The notes below the pieces were generated by a model that saw nothing but the letters and a program-made list of their open reading frames with translations, was not told the DNA's origin and did no database searches. Position numbers and translations under genes: made by a program. From positions 1 to 23,951 of the forward strand of contig DAOUEK010000099.1 in assembly GCA_034430425.1 (NCBI GenBank): a stretch of 23,951 nucleotides of DNA, written 5' to 3'. Position 1 is the first letter of the stretch. Each line of letters starts with the position of its first letter. This document shows, piece by piece, positions 22,061-23,951 of the stretch. Source of the DNA: WVZH01 sp034430425. Its GTDB lineage: Bacteria > Chloroflexota > Anaerolineae > Anaerolineales > E44-bin32.

Positions 22061-23914
22061 ATGCTGGATCGCATCGCTCGCTCTCTCTTGGGAAGCCCCC
22101 TGCCGACGTCGGAGGAAGTGCACCACCGATTATCGAAGATTCAAGCTCTGGCCATCTTTTCCTCCGATGCGCTTTCGTCAGTTGCTTATGCACCGGAAGA
22201 GATCATGCTGGTGCTGGTCCTCGGCGGCACGACGTTGCTCCGGCTCTCCCTGCCCATCGCTCTGTGTATCACTACACTTTTAGCAATCGTAGCGACTTCA
22301 TATTACCAGACCATTCACGGCTATCCTTCTGGCGGCGGGGCATACATTGTCGCCTACGACAATCTCGGCACTTGGTCGGGATTGATTGCCGCAGCTGCGT
22401 TGCTCATCGATTATGTATTAACTGTGGCCGTAAGCATCACCGCAGGAGTTGCGGCAATCACGTCAGCTTTTCCAAATCTGCAGTCACTTGCTATTCCCAT
22501 CGCATTGTTTGCGATTATGCTCATCGCCTGGGGGAACTTGAGAGGTATCCGCGAGTCCGGCACTCTGTTCTCCATTCCTTCGTACGCCTTCATCGGCCTC
22601 ACGTTATTACTCATAATCACAGGCCTTACCCGGCTTTTAACTGGCTCGCTTATCCACACTCCAATACCTGCTGTTACAGATAGTGCGCAGCCTCTAGCAA
22701 TCCTGCTGATCCTGCGTGCCTTCGCATCCGGAACAACCGCCCTTACTGGAGTGGAAGCCATCAGTAACGGTGTGATGGCCTTCAAAAAACCGGAAGCGGA
22801 CAATGCCGGAAAGACATTGATTGCGATGGCGTTCTTGCTGGCGCTCATGTTCATCGGCATCGTCTTTCTCACAAATCAATTTGGCATCGTTCCCGGTGAA
22901 CACGAGACCATAGTGTCCACACTCGGGCGGACCGTCTTAGGCAATGGTTTACTCTATCTATTATTTCAAGGCGCAACAGCGATGATCTTGTTTCTTGCCG
23001 CCAACACTTCCTTCGCCGGATTCCCGCGTCTTGCTGCAATCTTGGCAAAAGATCGCTTCCTGCCACGTCAGCTGGCCAGCGTGGGTGACCGCCTGGTATT
23101 TTCGAATGGCATTCTGGTGCTAGCCGTTTTGGCCGCAGCGCTGGTCGTCGGCTTTGGAGGAAATCCACATCGCCTGATCCCGCTCTATGCCGTGGGCGTA
23201 TTTCTTTCCTTCACACTATCTCAGGCCGGGATGGTACGTCTCTGGTCGCATCGCAGGGGAAAGGGATGGGTTTGGAAAGCATGCATCAACGGCCTTGGTG
23301 CAATAACGACAGGTATTGTGCTTCTTGTGATCACCTCCACCAAGTTCATCCTGGGAGCCTGGATCGTCGTTGTCCTGATTCCCATTCTCGTCGGAATACT
23401 CTATACCATCAAGCAGCATTATTTGCGCGTTGCAGAACAATTAACCTTGAAAGACCTGATACCGAAGAAGTGGAGTAACCTCGCCCGAGCGAAACGTCAC
23501 AAAGTAATCGTGCCTTTGTCTGGCTTACACCGTGGTTCCCTGGAAGCGCTGCGCTTCGCTCGCTCACTCTCTAAAGACGTCAACGCAGTCGTCGTGGATA
23601 TCGACCCCGAAGATACTGCACGCATCAAAGAACTATGGCCACGCTGGGGAGGCGATGTTAAATTAACAATTCTCGATTCTCCTTATCGTTCGACCATTCA
23701 ACCTTTGTTGTCATACCTGGATGTTATCGATCAACACGAACCGGAACGCGGTTTGGCCGTCGTCGTATTGCCGCAGTTCATTCCAGCCAAATGGTGGCAC
23801 ACCTTGTTGCACAACCAGACGGCGAAGCTGTTCAAGCGCGTGCTGCTCTATCGGCGGGACTTGGCCGGAGCAGATCGCGTACTCATAGACGTTCCTTACC
23901 ATTTACACCATTGA
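22061..23914 (+). CDS. kimA: KimA-like proton-coupled potassium importer (APC/KUP superfamily)
   Basis: KimA brings K+ into the cell by proton symport and in Firmicutes is inhibited by c-di-AMP. The 617 residues match B. subtilis KimA in length and text. Matches include SSDALSSVAYA (about 34-44), GYPSGGGAYIVAYDNLG (about 87-103), LLIDYVLTVAVSI (about 114-126) and ALTGVEAISNGV (about 227-238). Residues reported for K+ and proton handling in KimA (Asp36, Tyr43, Asp117, Tyr118, Thr121) are all at the same numbers. About 12 helices end near residue 450; a soluble USP-like C-terminal domain (about 475-617) follows. GAGGT six bases upstream fixes the ATG. No c-di-AMP riboswitch is evident in the 235-base leader region. 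Orthology, and so ion specificity, is inferred. Confidence 0.8.
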   Translation: MLDRIARSLLGSPLPTSEEVHHRLSKIQALAIFSSDALSSVAYAPEEIMLVLVLGGTTLLRLSLPIALCITTLLAIVATSYYQTIHGYPSGGGAYIVAYDNLGTWSGLIAAAALLIDYVLTVAVSITAGVAAITSAFPNLQSLAIPIALFAIMLIAWGNLRGIRESGTLFSIPSYAFIGLTLLLIITGLTRLLTGSLIHTPIPAVTDSAQPLAILLILRAFASGTTALTGVEAISNGVMAFKKPEADNAGKTLIAMAFLLALMFIGIVFLTNQFGIVPGEHETIVSTLGRTVLGNGLLYLLFQGATAMILFLAANTSFAGFPRLAAILAKDRFLPRQLASVGDRLVFSNGILVLAVLAAALVVGFGGNPHRLIPLYAVGVFLSFTLSQAGMVRLWSHRRGKGWVWKACINGLGAITTGIVLLVITSTKFILGAWIVVVLIPILVGILYTIKQHYLRVAEQLTLKDLIPKKWSNLARAKRHKVIVPLSGLHRGSLEALRFARSLSKDVNAVVVDIDPEDTARIKELWPRWGGDVKLTILDSPYRSTIQPLLSYLDVIDQHEPERGLAVVVLPQFIPAKWWHTLLHNQTAKLFKRVLLYRRDLAGADRVLIDVPYHLHH

Positions 23915-23951
23915 TGGAAACGGATCAAATGCTTGTGATGTGTATTGAATC

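Overview
The window reads as a chromosomal stretch from a Gram-variable, Chloroflexota-type bacterium, most likely of the Anaerolineae. This is inferred from gene content: lipoproteins with a cysteine-rich SH3 tail, SpoIIAA/STAS-like small proteins beside a Ser/Thr kinase, and decayed palindromes of the GTAGGGGC type. Frequent GTG and TTG starts fit but are not diagnostic. I saw no tRNA, rRNA, CRISPR array, transposase, integrase or phage gene. The mixture is housekeeping genes plus lineage-specific accessory genes.

Left part (1-7507, all on the minus strand, read right to left). An ECF sigma factor, its membrane anti-sigma factor and a zinc-ribbon NUDIX hydrolase form a tightly overlapping operon (ATGA and GTGA junctions). 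Next come trmD and a large lipoprotein solute-binding protein whose start lies inside the end of trmD. Two oligopeptide-type ABC ATPases (OppD-like and OppF-like, the latter cut by the window edge) follow. The ATPase pair has its own strong promoter with a palindrome in its spacer. panD (aspartate 1-decarboxylase) lies upstream of the sigma operon and diverges from an AlkZ/YcaQ-related winged-helix protein.

Middle part (7621-14593). The AlkZ-related gene converges on the primary sigma factor gene (rpoD/sigA) across a 361-base gap filled with GC-rich palindromes. Upstream of rpoD are two small membrane proteins of the LiaI/LiaF envelope-stress type. A divergent Fpg/Nei-family glycosylase with altered DNA-contact residues then converges on a six-cluster polyferredoxin that looks like a NapH-NapG (MauM) fusion.

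Right part (14943-23914, mostly plus strand). Here lie an unknown 118-residue protein, an alpha/beta hydrolase, and a signalling cluster: two homologous STAS/SpoIIAA-like proteins flank a soluble Ser/Thr kinase that has HMD in place of HRD. The second STAS-like gene has no canonical start codon where its homology begins. After these come a two-helix membrane-anchored beta-propeller protein, a multi-domain lipoprotein with a clear terminator, and a KimA-like proton-coupled potassium importer.

The strongest candidates for something undescribed are the STAS-kinase-STAS module with its odd start and repeat-rich control region, the NapH-NapG fusion, and the Fpg-like protein that lacks the usual zinc-finger arginine.
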